Below, one piece after another: positions 63,142 through 64,000 of a stretch of DNA of 64,000 nucleotides. A program made the position numbers and the translations under genes. Positions within the stretch are counted from its first letter, which is position 1. The number at the start of each line of letters is the position of its first letter. The stretch spans positions 310,001-374,000 of the forward strand of contig NZ_JADPFC010000002.1 of assembly GCF_015668195.1 (NCBI RefSeq). The letters run 5' to 3'. This DNA comes from Romboutsia_C sp015668195. Lineage in GTDB: Bacteria > Bacillota > Clostridia > Peptostreptococcales > Peptostreptococcaceae. Below the pieces are notes generated by a model, which saw only the letters and a list, made by a program, of their open reading frames with translations, was not told where the DNA came from and did no database searches.

Positions 63142-64000
63142 CTACATTTGTAGTAATAGCTTTAATTTTAGCTGCATTAGATGTATAAACTGCTGAACAC
63201 TTGGAGAGAAAGACGCTAGTATAAGTATTGGGAATAAGGCAGTAGCTATTAATGCCCATATATACTTCATCTTTAACTTACTTCTATAAAGTAGGTTAAC
63301 TCCTTTTGCATCTATAAGCTTTGATCCTATTTTTAATCTTACTAAGAAAGTACTTGCCATACCCTTTCTTCCTTTTTCTAGGAAATCTATCATATTAGAA
63401 TGAGTTCCAAGAGCTACTATAAGCTCTGCTTTGTATTCATAAGCTATTAACATAGCTATATCCTCACTAGTTCCAGGTGCAGGGAATACTATAGCATCTA
63501 GCCCTAAATCTTGAACTCTTTTAAGACCTGGTGCCCTTCCATCTGTATAAGCATGTACGATTATCTCACCTGCTTTTTTAAGCGCTTCATCACTAACACT
63601 ATCCATATCTCCAACTATAACATCTGGAGTATAACCAAACTCTAGTAACGCATCCGCCCCTCCATCAACACCAACTAATATTGGTTTCACTTCTTCTATG
63701 TATGATAATATTGTACTTAAATCTTGCTTATAATCTTGTCCTCTTACAACTATTAGTACATGCCTATTAGCATAATTAGTTTTAACTTTAGGTATTTCGA
63801 CTTCTCCTAATATGAATCCTTTTTCTTTCTTTGCATAATCAATAGTATTATCTATAAACCTATCTAGTTCAACTGCTAAGTTTTCGTATGCTTTTTTTAA
63901 TTTGGCTGCTACTTCTTCTTTGCCTAATACTTCACCTTGTCCTAAAAATTTATTGTCTCTATAAATTTTACCATCTATAATTTCAATATTTTGACCTTCA
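63142..64000 (-). CDS. SteA-like cytokinetic protein (5' end cut by window edge)
   Basis: The frame is open to the window's right end, beginning ...EGQNIEIIDGKIYRDNKFLGQGEVLG and running through EEVKPILVGVDGGADALLEFG. GVDGGADALLEFGYTPDVIVGDMDS resembles the thiamin pyrophosphokinase-like fold of the SteA family. A membrane span lies close to the C-terminus (IWALIATALFPILILASF). The N-terminal part is outside the window. It precedes SteB by 16 bases, the usual order. Confidence 0.82.
   Translation of the reverse strand, partial: EGQNIEIIDGKIYRDNKFLGQGEVLGKEEVAAKLKKAYENLAVELDRFIDNTIDYAKKEKGFILGEVEIPKVKTNYANRHVLIVVRGQDYKQDLSTILSYIEEVKPILVGVDGGADALLEFGYTPDVIVGDMDSVSDEALKKAGEIIVHAYTDGRAPGLKRVQDLGLDAIVFPAPGTSEDIAMLIAYEYKAELIVALGTHSNMIDFLEKGRKGMASTFLVRLKIGSKLIDAKGVNLLYRSKLKMKYIWALIATALFPILILASFSPSVQQFIHLMQLKLKLLLQM

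Overview
The window comes from a low-GC, endospore-forming anaerobic Firmicute. An intact sporulation sigma factor sigK, spoIIM, codY, an alaS T-box leader and the gene order (alaS, mnmA, iscU-iscS-iscR, rarA, codY-topA-dprA-comM, rnhB, the smc-ftsY-ffh-rpsP block, efp, aro genes, sigK, udk, deoB-punA-pdp, spoIIM) resemble Peptostreptococcaceae such as Clostridioides, Paraclostridium, Romboutsia or Terrisporobacter. That family assignment is an inference from recalled gene order, not from a search. Almost every gene is on the minus strand, so operons read from high to low coordinates; the one clear plus-strand gene is a CapA-like phosphoesterase at 15725-17014. I saw no rRNA, tRNA, CRISPR array, insertion sequence or prophage.

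Layout, left to right. 1-2411: 5' part of alaS, with a complete T-box leader to about 2800. 2914-6450: mnmA and the iscR-iscS-iscU iron-sulfur operon, with paired operator-like repeats around the iscR promoter. 6558-9468: VanZ-like protein, GNAT acetyltransferase, rarA. 9532-15596: yraN-comM-dprA-topA-codY. 15725-25048: capA-like gene, FMN-dependent hydroxy-acid dehydrogenase, rnhB, brnQ, a MarR-MATE efflux operon with two matching operators, and a chemotaxis receptor. 25708-37779: rbgA, rplS, trmD, rimM, khpA, rpsP, ffh, ylxM, ftsY, smc, a radical SAM protein and rnc, a core translation/secretion/chromosome block. 37972-42908: acidic zinc-ribbon protein, efp, and aroQ, aroK, aroE with four pilin-like genes inserted between aroE and aroK. 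42966-47782: two membrane PAS histidine kinases. 48010-53882: sigK, a class B penicillin-binding protein, udk, tRNA wobble-modification genes (trhP-like, trmR) and mltG. 54117-58429: pdp-punA-deoB nucleoside salvage and a XerD-like recombinase. 58440-64000: spoIIM, nudF, DUF3866, a MraY-like transferase, a family 2 glycosyltransferase, SteB and the 3'-terminal part of SteA.

Three observations stand out. (1) The adjacent kinases have reciprocal defects: one keeps the phospho-acceptor histidine but has lost the ATP-binding boxes, and the other keeps the ATP-binding boxes but has lysine at the histidine position. This is what one would expect of an obligate heterodimeric, trans-phosphorylating sensor. 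(2) The three sporulation or cell-wall genes spoIIM, sigK and pbp each have an RNA hairpin that would mask the ribosome binding site. For spoIIM and sigK the 5' arm lies inside a SigE-like promoter, so only read-through transcripts would be silenced. (3) The XerD-like protein lacks three of the six conserved catalytic residues.

Starts were moved downstream of the longest open frame when a Shine-Dalgarno sequence clearly favoured another codon (topA, comM, rbgA, rimM, rpsP, smc, marR, pdp, trmR and others). Functions rest on motif recognition by eye; no database search was possible.
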